This document shows positions 1 to 13,275 of a DNA stretch of 64,000 nt, piece after piece. The stretch comes from Paulownia fortunei (taxonomy: Eukaryota > Streptophyta > Magnoliopsida > Lamiales > Paulowniaceae): assembly GCA_019321725.1 (NCBI GenBank), contig CM033113.1:124001-188000 (forward strand). The letters run 5' to 3'. The notes under the pieces are model-generated. The model was not told where the DNA came from, ran no database searches, and saw only the letters and a program-made list of their open reading frames with translations. The position numbers were made by a program, and so were the translations under genes. Each line of letters opens with the position of its first letter. The first letter of the stretch is position 1.

Positions 1-497
1 ACGAAATTGTATAATTTAGTATAAGATATGTATGTGATCGATCTTTCAGTAAATATTTAAGCCAATTGAGGCAGCGAGAGAAAGGAAGTGCTGGATTTTT
101 ACTTAGGTCCACAGGTCTCCTTGAGGCTTGAGTGCTTTAGCAGCTTCTATTTTAACAAGTCTTGTCTCAGCTTCATTACCACTCTTCTTAATATAAAAAT
201 ATCTGAAATAAATCCCTTTCATGCAGTCTGTCACACAAACAGATGGCGATATGTTGTGCACAAAAACTGTTTTCTTGTGGTTAATTTTATATCCAGAAAG
301 AAACATGTAAACTCTGACAAGAAAAGTTAATGATTTTTCCATTTTGTTAATGAAATGCCTTTAACCATATAAAATAGTCCACAGTCATACAAATATGATG
401 AGATATCTTTTGAAATAATTTGGAATCCGCTTTACGTCCCCTTCCATCCATTTGCTATGCTGCAAGTTACAATTTTTCAAATACTATCATTTAATTA

Positions 498-531
<34 letters not shown>

Positions 532-1901
532 GCCTCAACTTTTCTACAATATCGTAGACCAACTGGACGAGAACTCTTGACAAATTTCACAATTTTTAAA
601 CTTGTCTGTTTCAACAAAAATTATAGTGTTTGAATTTTATCTTTTTACAATCTTAAATGTAATGTGTGGAAGATATTATCATATCCCTATAATTTTCTTT
701 CTCTTTCTTTATTATACTGTTCTAGATTAGAAATAAAGAGTAGAAAAGTGATTTTTTTTTTTTTTTTGAACGAAAAGATAAGTTCATTCTATCAATATAA
801 TAACAAGACATTCAATACATCATCAATAATCAACTAATTATATCAATTGATAAAATATTAATGCTGCTGTTGCTTAAATTTGGCCCGTTCGACTTATTTA
901 ATCAAGAGTCAAGTATATAAATTAGATTGGCTCATTAGCATTATATATGGAATTAGGCCCCGAAAAGAGAGGTGTTAACTTCCATGGCCTATACACAATA
1001 ATAGTGAGCAACTCCAACATTCTTAACACTTATTTTGTAGGTGTTTTGGACTATGAGTTAAAATTAAACTGGTGGAATTATTTTAAATGAGGACTCAAAG
1101 ATTAAGATTTTAGATTTGTAATTTTTCAAATGCTCTCGCAACAAAATATAAAATAAAATAAGTACATTAATAATTTATTGAAATTTAAATCCAACGAATC
1201 ATTTATACATATTTTTTGTATGATATAAATCCAGCATATCATTTATACATATGTGAAATTGCTGAAATTTAAGAGTAGAGGTTAGTATAATCATGACTCC
1301 AAACTAACCTCATGAGGAAAAGCGTATATAAGAATGAATGATGACATGGCCATTTAGGGGAAGACCAAATGATTTTGAATAGAAAACTTCATCATTTCCT
1401 GGTTTCAAATTCAACATAAGAATCTTCTTTGTTAGTTACACGAAATTTAACCTTTCCTTTCTTTCTCTCCCACCGACGGATGCACAGATATATATCTATA
1501 TATATATGTGAGTGTGAGTGTGAGTGTGAGTGTGAGTGTGTGTGTGTGTTACAAAGACAGAAACACAGTATATATCTTTAAATTGTTGAGTAGTGAATCG
1601 TTGGATGTGGGGTTGAAGTCAATTTCTTGGATGTCAACGAAGATATATATATATATATATATAGGGTAATGTAATTAGTAATTATGATGGATGGAGTGTG
1701 GTAATGATTTTTAATCTCCCTACCCTACCATCGGGCCTTTTTGCCTCCATTTTTCTGTTCCAAAGTTGCCCATCATTTTTTATTTTCTTTTGTTTGTCTT
1801 GGGAGAAAATCACGTAAAAAAGGAATGTGCGTCTAGAAGGCTGCACGCTGACCATAACAAAACGGTCCGCTCCTTTTCCCCAAATTTATGTTGAGATTGA
1901 T

Positions 1902-1944
<43 letters not shown>

Positions 1945-4900
1945 CATTACTTTATCACAAATTCAAACCTAATTATTATATTACTCTCCCCTCATACTGA
2001 TGCAACTGTGACAACAACATTGCATCCAAATTAAACCACTCAATTAACCACATCTTCTCACACATATACATGCATGTATATATATATATGTACTCCATCT
2101 CTTTTATTAATTAATTAATTAATTAATTATCTACTGTAATTGTATATGCACGCACAAATCATAATGTGTAGGCACGGTTAACAACAACTACTTTCCAGTA
2201 ATTTTTGCTTCCAGTAACAAAACAGGGGAAAAAGTTACATACAAGCAAAGGGGAAAAAGGGGTCAAAACAAAATATTTCAATCAATATTACTTAGGCTTG
2301 TGGAAAATCTGAAGCAGGGGTGCAAGGGTGGGAGTGGATTGTCGTGTGTGGAAAATGTTGAAATTAGAGCCTTTCTTTTCTTGCATTGGTTAATAAAAGC
2401 ACGCCTTGGCTGGCCCCAACCTTGCCGCACCTGCAAGACCAAGTCTTTCATTTCAAATTCTCAAAATAAAAAAAAAAAAAAATGAAAAAAATGAAAAAAA
2501 TTGATTGAAAGGAAAATAGAGAAAGAGTCAAATTAACTAAAATATCATTATAATTAGTCTGTAGGATGTGTAAGTTGGTATTTAATTACTAGATGGGTAC
2601 TAGTGTTTGTAGAAGGTGGTGATATTATGTGGTAGTACGGTATGGTATGGTGATGATCAAAGGATGGACCACAACTCCAAATTAACTGATTGCATTGATT
2701 GATTAATATTTGCCGACAACTTGTAATTATCTCTCTGTGTCCTTTCTCAACTTATTTAATTTGTAAAAGTTTTTCGAAGCTATTTTTACTTGATGCAGAG
2801 TAGAACCCAATGATGGACTTGAACTACAATTCTTTTCTTTTATTGAGAATAGTCCACAACACAAATAAATATTTTAGACGTTGAAGAAACAGTACTCAGA
2901 GGTTAAGAAACCAAAGTGAGAATACGTTGAGGGTGGTCCAAAAAACACGCATACGCATCTTGTGTTTAGGATGAAACCGGATATTTATAGTTGAAGTGGA
3001 GGAATATTCAATATACTCGTGAATGTGTGAAATTCTCGTAAAGAGCAGTAGTACTACTTTGATAGTAATTGTATTTTTAAGAGTGCTCGTAATAACTTTT
3101 TTTTTAAAAAAAAAAAAAAATCTTTATCTTATTCATTTTATAATTATTTTTTTGTGAGATTAACTCTTTAGATGATGATGATGATGGAAAGACAGTTTTA
3201 TCCTTGGATTAATTGATTGGGCCCATCATTACTCATCCTGTTTGTGTGTATTCCGGTAATTGAAGAGGTAAAAGAAAAACAGAAAAGAAAAAATGCAATA
3301 CATTTTTTTTTTTTTTTTTTTTTACTTGAGTCGTGTAATATGTAATACACATATTTCAAATTAAACTCAGAGGAATAATAAGCTATTTTTACAAGAATTT
3401 ATGGAGCCACGTGAGTAGATTTTCAGTGTATTGTAGGAGTATGATAGAGGGTTAGATTAGATGCCTAATTATCTGGTTTTGTTCCTCGCTGGGGTGGATT
3501 ACGCGCATGGGTGGTGTGTGAAGATGAGTGTTGAAATTGATTTCGTAAATTCAGAATTTTCCGTGGTAGCTACTCGCTCGTATATAAAAAATTTAAACTA
3601 TTTGTCTGCTCAATTGATCTAGAGATGAATGTTTATTAATTCTTATTGGGGGAAACCCTAAAAAAGGTTGGGTTAATCAATTGTGAGTGACATAAGAATG
3701 TAGAAATTGTAGGTAGGTATTGAAATTAAATTTAGTGGTGTTGGAGTATTAACCTAACATTTCGTATGTAACTAACTATGATTGATTGAAGTAGAGAGAC
3801 ATTGATATTGGGGCAATGCACTCTAAATCCAGCTGTAGGACTAATTTGTCATGCGAAGCAGCCTAATCGATCTGCAAAATTTATATATGTCGGTTAATTG
3901 TCGTCAGTAATAAGGTTTTTTTTTTTTTTTTTCAATTAAATTATTATATCAGTGTATTTCTACTACTTTTTACCATTCATTCAAGAAATAGAGACAGAGA
4001 AGGTGTATAAGAATGAGGTAGGTAGCTAGCTGTGTTTTTCTTAAAAAACTGAATCACCATTTTCTCACAAGACACGATTCTGAAGTTTACACTCACACAC
4101 ACACATTTTCATTAATCAATCATTCGTCTCTTTATCTGATTGGATATGCACACCATATATATCTATATATATATATATATATATGACCATATTTATAATA
4201 ATATACAATCCGCAAAAGATGCAGCACCAACTGAATATCAGTTAGTAAATGTCATTCTCAGAAACTTAATATAAGGGATTAAAACTACTCTGGCGTTTTT
4301 CATCAGCAGTTTACTCCAATGAACGAGGGATTCAATAAATTCTTTATGATTCCTTAAAACTTTTTCCAGATTAAATTTGCGAAGAAAGTGATAGCAGCTG
4401 GATTATAATTATATACTTTAGTGCAGAATTGACAAAATTTAAGACTTGGATAAACATAACTATACTATGTATGCATGTGTGTGTGTGTGTGTGTGTGTAA
4501 TTGTAATATATATACACGCATGACGTGGTAGTTTCTAGGTTATGAAAATGAAAACTTAAAAAGTTGAGGTGAAATAAAAAAAAAAAAAAAAAAAAAAGGG
4601 ACGGACCTCTTAATTATTACTATATATTTATATCTTTATACATATTTCAATCATTACATCCATAAAATTATATATATTTAAATCTTTTTAATTAATTATC
4701 AATAGAAATATATATCTTAAAATCATATAATATATAATACTTCACTAACAAAATAAAAAAACTTCTATATAAAATATCTTCGTAGAACAATAAAAACACA
4801 AACAGCATTTTATTTTTCACACTTTTTTTCAATATATTTTCCCAAAAATACTTTTTCAAACACACTTCAAAACTTTACAACACCAAATATAGCATATATA

Positions 4901-5189
4901 TATATATTTTGCAAATAGTTATAGTATGTGGGCGGGAGACAGACTGGTAATGGAAGAAAGAAAATTAGTAGAGGATGATGATGCAATAGGGCAATAGGTA
5001 ATATCGTGTTTGGCCCAATCTATTGTGCTGCGGCGTGGATGGATATTAGTGATTACTCTCTTCGTTCCCATCTCCGGCCGGACAGGCGTTCTATTAGCTG
5101 CTCTATTTTAACGGACTATAATAGAATCACTTGGCTTAAAGTTAATGGAACAATAATCAGAGTTGGAGCCATATTTTAATATTAGTATT
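1..5189. other. AT-rich gene-poor region with simple repeats
   Basis: No gene is supported here. The sequence is AT-rich with many homopolymer A or T runs and microsatellites: TA at 500-529, a GTGA/GT run at 1507-1549, CT at 1906-1940, TTAA at 2105-2129 and TA near 4160-4185. A short minus-strand frame at 103-342 could be a degenerate last exon and is treated as a finding. The last few hundred bases are presumably the promoter of the PPR gene that follows, but no clear TATA box could be assigned. Confidence 0.6.
1906..1940. repeat. (CT)n microsatellite
   Basis: An uninterrupted CT dinucleotide run of about 35 bases in non-coding DNA. Confidence 0.95.
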
Positions 5190-6614
5190 ATGCTGACAAA
5201 ACTCATGACTCCCCGGCTCTCGCTCCCAGTGGCCATTGTTGTTGTTAAACAAACACTCTCCAATTACTCTAATTGTATTCTCATCATTCAGCGCTACATC
5301 GATCATCATCCATGGAATTGTCTGTTCAGAGCCCACTTCAATTCCTGGGCTTTTGCCATAAAGAAAGCCTCCTCCTCCGCTTCACCTCTCAAAGCCCTCC
5401 AACTCTACTCCCAAATGCATCGCCAGTCTGTGCCTTTCGATACCTTCTCTATCCTCTTCGCTCTTAAATCTTGCAACCATTTGCCCCACAACATCAACAT
5501 CATTCGCCATCTCCACGCCCACCTTCTCAAACTCGGTTTCTCTACTCACGTTTACGTCGCCACTTCTCTCCTGAGCGCGTATGCCTTGAGAGTCTTTAGG
5601 GACGCCTCTATCCTGTTCGACGAAATGCCCGCACGAAACACAGTTACTTGGAACATTATGATCACGGGATATTCACGACAAGGGGATACTGAAAGTGCCC
5701 GCATTGTTTTCGACACGATGCCCCTGCGAGACATCGCTTCGTGGTCTGCAATGATCGCAGCTTATATGGACAAGTCCCTCTGGGATCATGGGTTAGCACT
5801 TTTTCGCGAAATGCTACTGAGTAGGAATGTTAATGATGAGTGCCTAAAGCCTGATCAACTGACTTTAGGCTCGATTTTATCAGGGTGCGGGCGAATAGGT
5901 TCGGTTGGATTGGTGTTGGGAAAATCCATACATGGCTTTGCCATTAAGAACGAGTGGGAGTTGGATGTGGAGTTTGGTACTTGTTTAGTTCACATGTATG
6001 CAAAATTCGGGCTTCTAAAGAATGCTAGCTTAATTTTCAACATGATTAAGGGCACAAACGTGGTAGCCTGGACAGCATTAATTTGTGGCGCTGCACAACA
6101 TGGCTATGGCCAAGAAGCTCTGCTGATCTTTGAGAAGATGAGAGAAGCAGGTGTGAAGCCCAATGAGTTGACATTCACAGGAATACTTACTGCCTGTGTG
6201 CAAGTAGGTCTTGTGGATGAGGGCCGCAGATATTTTAAGATGCTTGAACAGTGTGGACTGAGGCCTAGAATTCAGCACTATGGCTGCATGGTTGATTTAT
6301 TTGGTAAGACAGGATTGTTGGGGGAAGCATATGAGGTCATTAACACGATGCCATTTGAAGCCAATGTGGTTATCTGGGGTTCATTCTTGTCGTCTTGTAA
6401 GTTGCACAGGCAGTTTCAGATGGCTGACAAGGTGATTGATAAGGTGATGAGGATGGTGAGGCCAGAGAATGACGGAGGGGTTTATTCACTTATATCTGAT
6501 TTGTATGTATTGAACGGCAAGTGGAGTGAGGCAGAGAGATTAAGAAAGTTGATGCTTTGCCAGAATGTGAGGAAGGTTAGGGGATCTAGTTTCATCAGAA
6601 GTGGAGTTCTGTGA
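5190..6614 (+). CDS. PLS-class pentatricopeptide repeat protein (E subgroup)
   Basis: Single-exon gene of 474 residues. The frame is open from 5163, but the first ATG is at 5190, giving a start MLTKLMTPRLSL. The N-terminus is basic and hydroxylated and could be an organelle targeting peptide, so the protein probably acts in mitochondria or plastids. PPR motifs run through most of the protein. Visible signatures include the VTWNIMITGYSRQGD type of P-L-S motif, VAWTALICGAAQHG and PNELTFTGILTAC. The C-terminus (YSLISDLYVLNGKWSEAERLRKLM, read in parts) is an E-type extension that stops soon after RGSSFIRSGVL. There is no DYW deaminase domain. PLS proteins bind single-stranded organelle RNA and usually specify C-to-U editing sites, with the deaminase supplied in trans when DYW is absent. 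The RNA target cannot be read from sequence. Confidence 0.9.
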   Translation: MLTKLMTPRLSLPVAIVVVKQTLSNYSNCILIIQRYIDHHPWNCLFRAHFNSWAFAIKKASSSASPLKALQLYSQMHRQSVPFDTFSILFALKSCNHLPHNINIIRHLHAHLLKLGFSTHVYVATSLLSAYALRVFRDASILFDEMPARNTVTWNIMITGYSRQGDTESARIVFDTMPLRDIASWSAMIAAYMDKSLWDHGLALFREMLLSRNVNDECLKPDQLTLGSILSGCGRIGSVGLVLGKSIHGFAIKNEWELDVEFGTCLVHMYAKFGLLKNASLIFNMIKGTNVVAWTALICGAAQHGYGQEALLIFEKMREAGVKPNELTFTGILTACVQVGLVDEGRRYFKMLEQCGLRPRIQHYGCMVDLFGKTGLLGEAYEVINTMPFEANVVIWGSFLSSCKLHRQFQMADKVIDKVMRMVRPENDGGVYSLISDLYVLNGKWSEAERLRKLMLCQNVRKVRGSSFIRSGVL

Positions 6615-8897
6615 AGAATGAAACATCTTTGATCTTTTCTTCTTTGCCTAAGGCTTTTAGGTCTATAACTTCTTTCAAGGTTGAACTTTGGCAAGTTCAG
6701 TTGGTGCAGGATACAACCATGATCTTTCAAGGTCAAATACGAGGACAGTCGATCATAAAGTTTCGGAACAATGATGGATTACTACTGGTACACTTCTTGT
6801 GACGCCCAAACTAAAGAATGGCGCTTAAAACTTTGGAGTGGAATAAAATTGAAGGACATGATGCCTGACAGATAATTATCCGGGCTATAGCTGTGTAAAA
6901 TCCCGAGACTATTTCATTTGTGCGCCCTCTTTCCAGAACAAAGTTTCTAGTTAATATTCTTAAACATTTTCATGATTAACTCTGGGATTGGGGATCTCTT
7001 GTATTCATATTTACAACCTTTTGAACCTTACACTCTTATAAGATAGGTCGGATAGAGCTGACTTGATTGTCTATGACCGAAATTGGTCCAACATTAGGAT
7101 CACCTTGAGATGGCTCCAATCTTATGGATGCTGCGCCAGTGGTGCATGCATTTATTGTCAAGTGTCGCATTGGCATCAAATAAAACACTTTGACATTTAA
7201 TTTATACACTTGATATGAATCCATTCACTCAATGCATATGTGCTTCACTTGTAACATGGATTCAACCTACGCTGAAGATGCACGAAGGTTGATAGCATCA
7301 ACATTCTTTATATTCATAGTTGTATTTCATTAAAATGGGGTCACTATACATGAAAGCCGTAACATGTTGCTGACGAACAAAATCACATCCTCTCACTTAA
7401 AAATAGTTATGCAAAACATGGGAAGTGATTACTTTCATGTAGTTAAATATTCATATTTCATTCAACATTGAATAATTTTAATTTTGGAAAAAGCTTACCT
7501 AAGTTTGGGTCCACTTGCAAGACTTGACACACGTTAGTTTTGTTAAAGTAATCCTTAACTAAACTACTTTAATATTTAAATCAGTTTAGGGACAACTTGA
7601 CATTAAAATATTTATAATAGTTGGTGTACGTGAATCTCGTATAATTGAGTATACAGATGTCACAATCCTCACATTACATTCTTACATTGATGATTTTTAG
7701 TAACGGATTAAAAGATGCAAATCTTTAAGTGTATATATTTTAGCATAATATCAAGGGCAAAATAGTCATTTCGATCCTTTTTCACATCAAATTTCTTTTC
7801 ATCTTGTAAGGTCAAAACTTGTGAAAAAAATTCCTTAAAACCTTTAGTTAACTGCGCTTCCATTGAAAAAGCCTCAAATTCTGGTGGTCCTAACTCGCCT
7901 ATATTTGTAATCAAGACTATAGCCCAAAATCTTCCAATTGTGATATATGACTTTAGTTTTTCTCTGAGCATTCATCCAGGATTTTGAATGCCATAGCACG
8001 CCTAGTGCTTAAACAACAAAGGACTAACAATTTAAAATCTGTTTATCTAAGGATTCTTTATGAAGTCATTTTCATTTATGCTTTTTAAGGATCTAGAATT
8101 ACGTAGAACAAAGTAAAGCGACAAAGATTTAACAAATCATCTTTCATCAAAAACTAGATTCCACCAAATTGTCTATTTGTACAAATATGAAATTCAGGGG
8201 TAACACAAATTTTTATCGCATCATTTCATTGAGGATGGCGGGAACTTTGCCTCAATCTTCCTGCGGCACCGATGGCAGTTTGCATGCCCATGCGGACAAT
8301 ATATTAAAATGAAGAAGAATTTATGATGTGGAAAATCATCAATCTGATTCTCCAAATAACCAAACACCACCCACCCCACTCCACATCCCTGCCCATGAAA
8401 GAAAATAATAAATTAACGTCAAAATAATGTCTTCCAAAGTGTTATGCATTATTCAGAAGGATCAACTTGTTCTTCCAATAGAGGAATATCTGTGTAGAGC
8501 ACAGCAAGAATATATGAATGAAGAACTTTTCGAGCAGAAATTGGGTTGTATCATTATTGTAGTTCCTTGCAATCTAGAAACAGAGCATCCAAATCTAAGG
8601 CTAGAAAAGTTGCTAAGTTCACCAGTTCAAAGATCACAGGAACTTTCTTTCAATATCAAATTTCCTGACGCCATCATATTAAAAGCGCAAAAGAGAGAGA
8701 GCATGAAGCCTCACCCCTCGCAAACATGAGTTATGCAGAACATGGGGTAGGAAGATACCCATTTATCTGCCTTTCAATGCACAAAAAGGAGCAGCTCCAC
8801 CATACTCGCATCCAAAAGAATCCTGCCATGGATTATGCTCTCCTCAGCTTTTAATACATAGCAACAGAACAAATCAGTCAATGTCACTTCCTCTTCT
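6615..8897. other. Intergenic region between PPR gene and TGD2 3' end
   Basis: The PPR 3' UTR and the TGD2 3' UTR lie at the two edges; the genes converge. Short frames at 7036-7224, 7708-7971 and 8427-8729 have no recognisable domain and no splice context. I see nothing else. Confidence 0.55.
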
Positions 8898-11800
8898 TCA
8901 CAGTAGCCGACTGAGAGACTTAATGAGCAATTTCAAGTTCTTTCTTGTGGCTTCATCCCCAGTAAATCCTAATATATCAGAGCTTATATTCTGCAGATGT
9001 TGATTGGCAGTAAAGAGGATAGAAAATTTAGCAACAATTGCAATAATGATACTAATAGGGATTATAACCACTCGAACAATCAGGATCAAGGCACATGCCT
9101 AGGCAGAACCTACCTCAATGTTCTTCAATGTGAACATGAGGGTATAAATAGACTTCTGAATTAATTCGGTGTTTTCCGGAGTCATAATTGACGATTGAAC
9201 CCTTCTGTATAGTTCACACATAACGCACCATGAGCCAATTACCATACAGCAGATGTTCAAAAAACGCTAAGCACAAACATCCTACAAGATGAACAAGCTA
9301 TTTCGAACTGAAACTTAGAAGTTTTATACCAAATTACAGATTCAACTATGGTGTACCTGTTAAATTTTCCATCCAAATCAGCCATAAGTGGACCACTGAA
9401 CTGTGCAAGTGCTAGTCAAATGGATTTGTGGACATAGGTGAAGTAAATGGGGTATATGTCGCAAAGCAATAAAAAAAAGAAACACATTCAATTGTCTTCA
9501 TTTCTTATTTCCTAAATGAAGGAAACGCTGAATACAATTTTGTGAGGATTCGGAGGCTTGAGGAAATCTATAAAACAGAAACATCTAGTGCACTTTGGAA
9601 TGGATATATTTCGATAATTGCTTAATTCATCTTAATCTATGATAACATTTTTGCTTCAAGTCAACCAAATTGACAGGAACACCATCTCCATATATAATCC
9701 AAGGTATATCCTAGACAGACTTTTGATTAAAGTGGTTGAAAGGTTGTAAGTGATGATGGACTTTGGTTGAATATGGGCGCACCAGATTGTGGAGTGGGAA
9801 GTTAAGAAGTTTGTACGACATCAGTTCGTACGAGATCAAGATGTCGCTTTGTAGTGTGGCAGGGTGTGGCTTATGGATGACTAATAACCAAAGGGTAGAT
9901 TGAGTCGGGTGAAGGAAGTCTGTAGGGAAAAAAGATCCCATTGTTTCCCTCTCATTGAATTGCTGGAGGATTGCTTTAAACTGATTACATACAAATGTGA
10001 TTGCATTAAGGTTTTATGTAGTATGAGTTCTATACCACTGGATTGTGACTAGTGATTGCTACAGAAATAACCTACCCAAGGGGCTTAGTGTAGGGTGGGT
10101 GGGAAACCAGGTACCTTCAAAAGTTACACACATTGCACATTCAGTCGCGTGGGTCACAACATGACTCTGCTGCCCTTAAGAGACTACAAATTCCAAATTC
10201 TTATCTTTTCACTTAACAATATCTGAAATAAGAAAGAAACAGATTTAGTGGTTTTGGAAGAGGATATATATCATAGCAGCATACATTCCTAAAATTTTTA
10301 ATTGAAATTCTTACATGACCATAGTTAATACCTAACTTCCACAATCTATCCTTAACCCTTTTTGTGTCAATAAATAATCTTAATTAACTAGTCTTTTTTA
10401 AATCAGATGTGAGTCAGATAGCAATTATTAGAAGCATTTTTTCTAATATTATTGTCAAAATAGGAAGACTCATTCGAATATACATGCACGTTCTTTATGC
10501 CTAAACTTGCAGAGAAGAAACATAATAAGAATACATGACACACAAATGATTGCATTAAGGATTCTTGTCATTTGAGTTCAAAACCAAACTGAACATTACA
10601 GTGTACCTCAAATCCTCAGAAGCTCGTGTAAGGCTTTTGGATAAATTCTCAACATCCTTCAGCAAACCAGTGTCACGAACTTCAGCCAGCAAAGGTTCTA
10701 TATCTTCAGCCATGGCTTGAATCTGAGAAATCACTACATCAGAGAGAATTTAGCATGAGAATACATTCAATACTATGACACCATAGTGAATGTATTTATT
10801 TATTCACAAAGGCATCAAGACAAATGCATCCAGTAAGAGATGTCATGATTTCCATTTTACACTAATTTACTAATGCTGGCTGCAAAATAGAAAATATACA
10901 TGGTACTACCAACATTCAACTGAAAAAACTATTACAGACCATCCTGCAAGGCAAGCAGCAGAATCATAGTTTTGATATGTGAGAGAAAAAACCTAACTTG
11001 ATGAAATTCGCAAAACTTAAAACCCGCCCTTAGATACCTGCCAAGAGCAAGGCACCTATACCACACCCTTTCATGAGATGACAGTAGTTCTAACATTTCG
11101 ATGTCCAAAGTCCAAACTAGTCATGGACAAAGATGTAGTACCAAAAAGGAAAAAGACAGTACTACTGAATCAATTTAATCAGTAAATATCAACATGCGCT
11201 AACAACATGAGATGCGGTTTCATTTAAATATAAAGAGACAGCTCATTAAAAAAAAAGACCTAGTAACAAAGATGAACTTCCAGTGACAGTGATAGCTTTA
11301 TAGGTTTATTATGTTTTATCTCATTTTTGCTATATAAAAAAGTAATTAACAGAGGATAAACTCATACCACAGTGTAACAGATAAAAACCAAAAAATTTGA
11401 GATGGAGACCAAGATGTCCCTTGAAGATCATCAAATTTTACAATCAAGATATTGCTGGAGGAATTTAACTAAAAGTTCCTAGACCAAACACCAAAATATC
11501 TGTGACACCAAAGATTTAATATACCAAAGCATGTGAGCTTCACGTGGAGCTCCAGAGAGGACACCAGGACCTAAAAGTGCCAAGGACCAGGGGTGAACCT
11601 ATAACAAGAGTCTCTCCACCCTGAATGACGAGTTATGGATAACACAAACATACACCATAAGTACATTTATAGATAATTACACAAACATACACCACAAGCA
11701 CGTTATTGGATATAAAAAGAAATTTGCTCTCTATAGAATCCATTTACATTGTGAAAATGATAACATTTCCTTATAGATGGTTGATGGTTGAATAATATTT

Positions 11801-12898
11801 TAATTTGCAGAAGTTCAATTATAAATATCAGGGAAAAATAAAATAAGTTCATCACTCTGAATATGCCATCAGCGCAACTAAAACCAGCAGACTCTCAATA
11901 AAAGTACATTCAAGTAACAAAAAACACACAGACCACACCTTTGTAAGCAGAGGTCGTGCCTCTTCAATAACAGTGGCAACCCGTTCAGCCACTGAATAAG
12001 CATTTGCAACACCAATTTCTTCAACTTCACGCCCAATGCGAGTAAAAATTCCAACCAATGCGTCCAAACTCACCCCTTGGTGCCCCTTTATCTTTTCTCT
12101 GTCACATACAATTAAACCCTCTTTAACACAGCCTGCATGAAGAGGCCCAACTGAAGGTGCTGGAATGGGCTGTCGTGGTGTTATATCAATGAGAGTTTCC
12201 ATGAGAAGACCAGACTGATTGACTTCAATCAATGAATTCCGTGGTATTATAACTTTGTCATCTTCAATCTAGAAACACCAAGATCAAGACAAACAATGAT
12301 ATAGTCAGAATACAACAAAGTCACAAGTAAAAAACAAGAGCTTGTCTCACTGCCTCACCTCAACTATGGCCTCAATATTCCTCAATGAGGGATTGACACG
12401 AACCACATTCCCAACATTTACTCCTCTAATCCTAACAGGTGTTCCAGTGCAAATGCCACTAGCCTGATCAAACTCAAAAACAGCCAAATACTTGCTAAAC
12501 TTCGATCTTAATTGAAAACCCCTCAACCAAGCCAAGCTAAATGCCAATAGAAATGCCCCTGAAACAAGAAACAAGCCGACCCCACCCTCCCAAACGCTTT
12601 TCCTACCGAAACCAAAATCACTCAAGGGTCTCAAAGTTTGCTTCCAAATCGTACGAGGAACATCCAGAACCATAGAGAGAGGGCTCTTCAATTCAGAGGA
12701 TGATGCATTCTGCTGGGCATGACCCATATCAGCAGATGAAGTGGCTTTGACGGGGAACAGTTTCCTCTTCTTATGCCTAAGAGGAGTAGTCAAACATGGC
12801 AAGAAATTCAATGAACTATTCCCTGCAGTAGGTGTGATAGAATAGGAACGCAACACTGCAGGGCTCGTTGAACCAAAAAGCACTGAATTCCCTTCCAT
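8898..12898 (-). CDS. TGD2: TRIGALACTOSYLDIACYLGLYCEROL 2 (TGD2), MCE-domain lipid transfer protein of the plastid inner envelope
   Basis: Five coding exons read on the minus strand: 12898-12359, 12268-11939, 10722-10607, 9204-9114, 8990-8898. All borders are GT-AG, the frame stays open, and the product is 389 residues, close to the usual TGD2 length. Residues 1 to about 60 are Ser/Thr-rich and basic, as in a chloroplast transit peptide. One membrane segment lies at about 105-125 (GLFLVSGAFLLAFSLAWL). The MCE domain follows, with the signature GTPVRIRGVNVGNV at about 152-165. In the known TGD1/2/3 ABC importer, TGD2 is the substrate-binding part, anchored in the inner envelope, that binds phosphatidic acid moving from the ER to the plastid. 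A 5' UTR intron is inferred at 13119-12911 (donor GTATTC, acceptor TTGAACAG). The leader contains AAACCCTAG (13233-13241, plus strand) and resembles the SF3A1 leader. Confidence 0.93.
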
Positions 12899-12910
12899 AT
12901 ATCTTTTAAC

Positions 12911-13119
12911 CTGTTCAAAAATTACGAGGCAATGTATACGTTCACAAAGAATGCTTCTCAGCAGTGATAGGATTCCCGATTTTCTCCTTGACCTTCGACA
13001 TGGATGGAATTCTACAAAGTTCTAGAAATGAAGACCCTACATAATCCAAAAAAGTAGTAATTTGTTATCAGAAGATGAAAAACGTAATTAAACATTACGG
13101 TGAAATAATTCATGAATAC
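12911..13119 (-). other. 5' UTR intron of TGD2
   Basis: On the minus strand the donor CGAAG|GTATTC is at 13119 and the acceptor TTTTTGAACAG is at 12911, 12 bases upstream of the ATG. Part of this intron (about 12978-13090) is similar to the SF3A1 5' UTR intron. Inferred from sequence only. Confidence 0.6.
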
Positions 13120-13171
13120 CTTCGAGGGGAAGATAAAAATCAAACAAATACTAGATAAAATGTATTGTTTC

Positions 13172-13275
13172 GCAAAACCAAAAGGTACGATGATACCGTA
13201 ATTTATCGGGTCGGAAGCTCTTGCAGAAACCCAAACCCTAGCCCTGCGCCCAGAGAGAGAGAGAGAGAGAGGTTT
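13172..13275 (-). promoter_or_regulatory. TGD2 leader/promoter-proximal region with telo-box and GA repeat
   Basis: It contains AAACCCTAG at 13233-13241, the core of the telo-box (AAACCCTA) common in promoters and leaders of plant growth-related genes. A (GA)n run follows at about 13253-13271. The stretch CCCTAGCCCTGCGCCCA is matched exactly upstream of SF3A1. Confidence 0.55.

Noticed and set aside
5163..5189. Extension of the PPR frame upstream of its first ATG
   Set aside because: It begins with TTG; plant nuclear genes normally start at ATG, so 5190 was chosen.
8427..8729. Plus-strand frame of 100 codons
   Set aside because: In the TGD2 3' flank; no recognised motif, no homologous family in memory and no splice or promoter context.
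9711..9941. Minus-strand frame of 76 codons
   Set aside because: Inside TGD2 intron 3, with no domain and no suitable splice borders needed for the protein.
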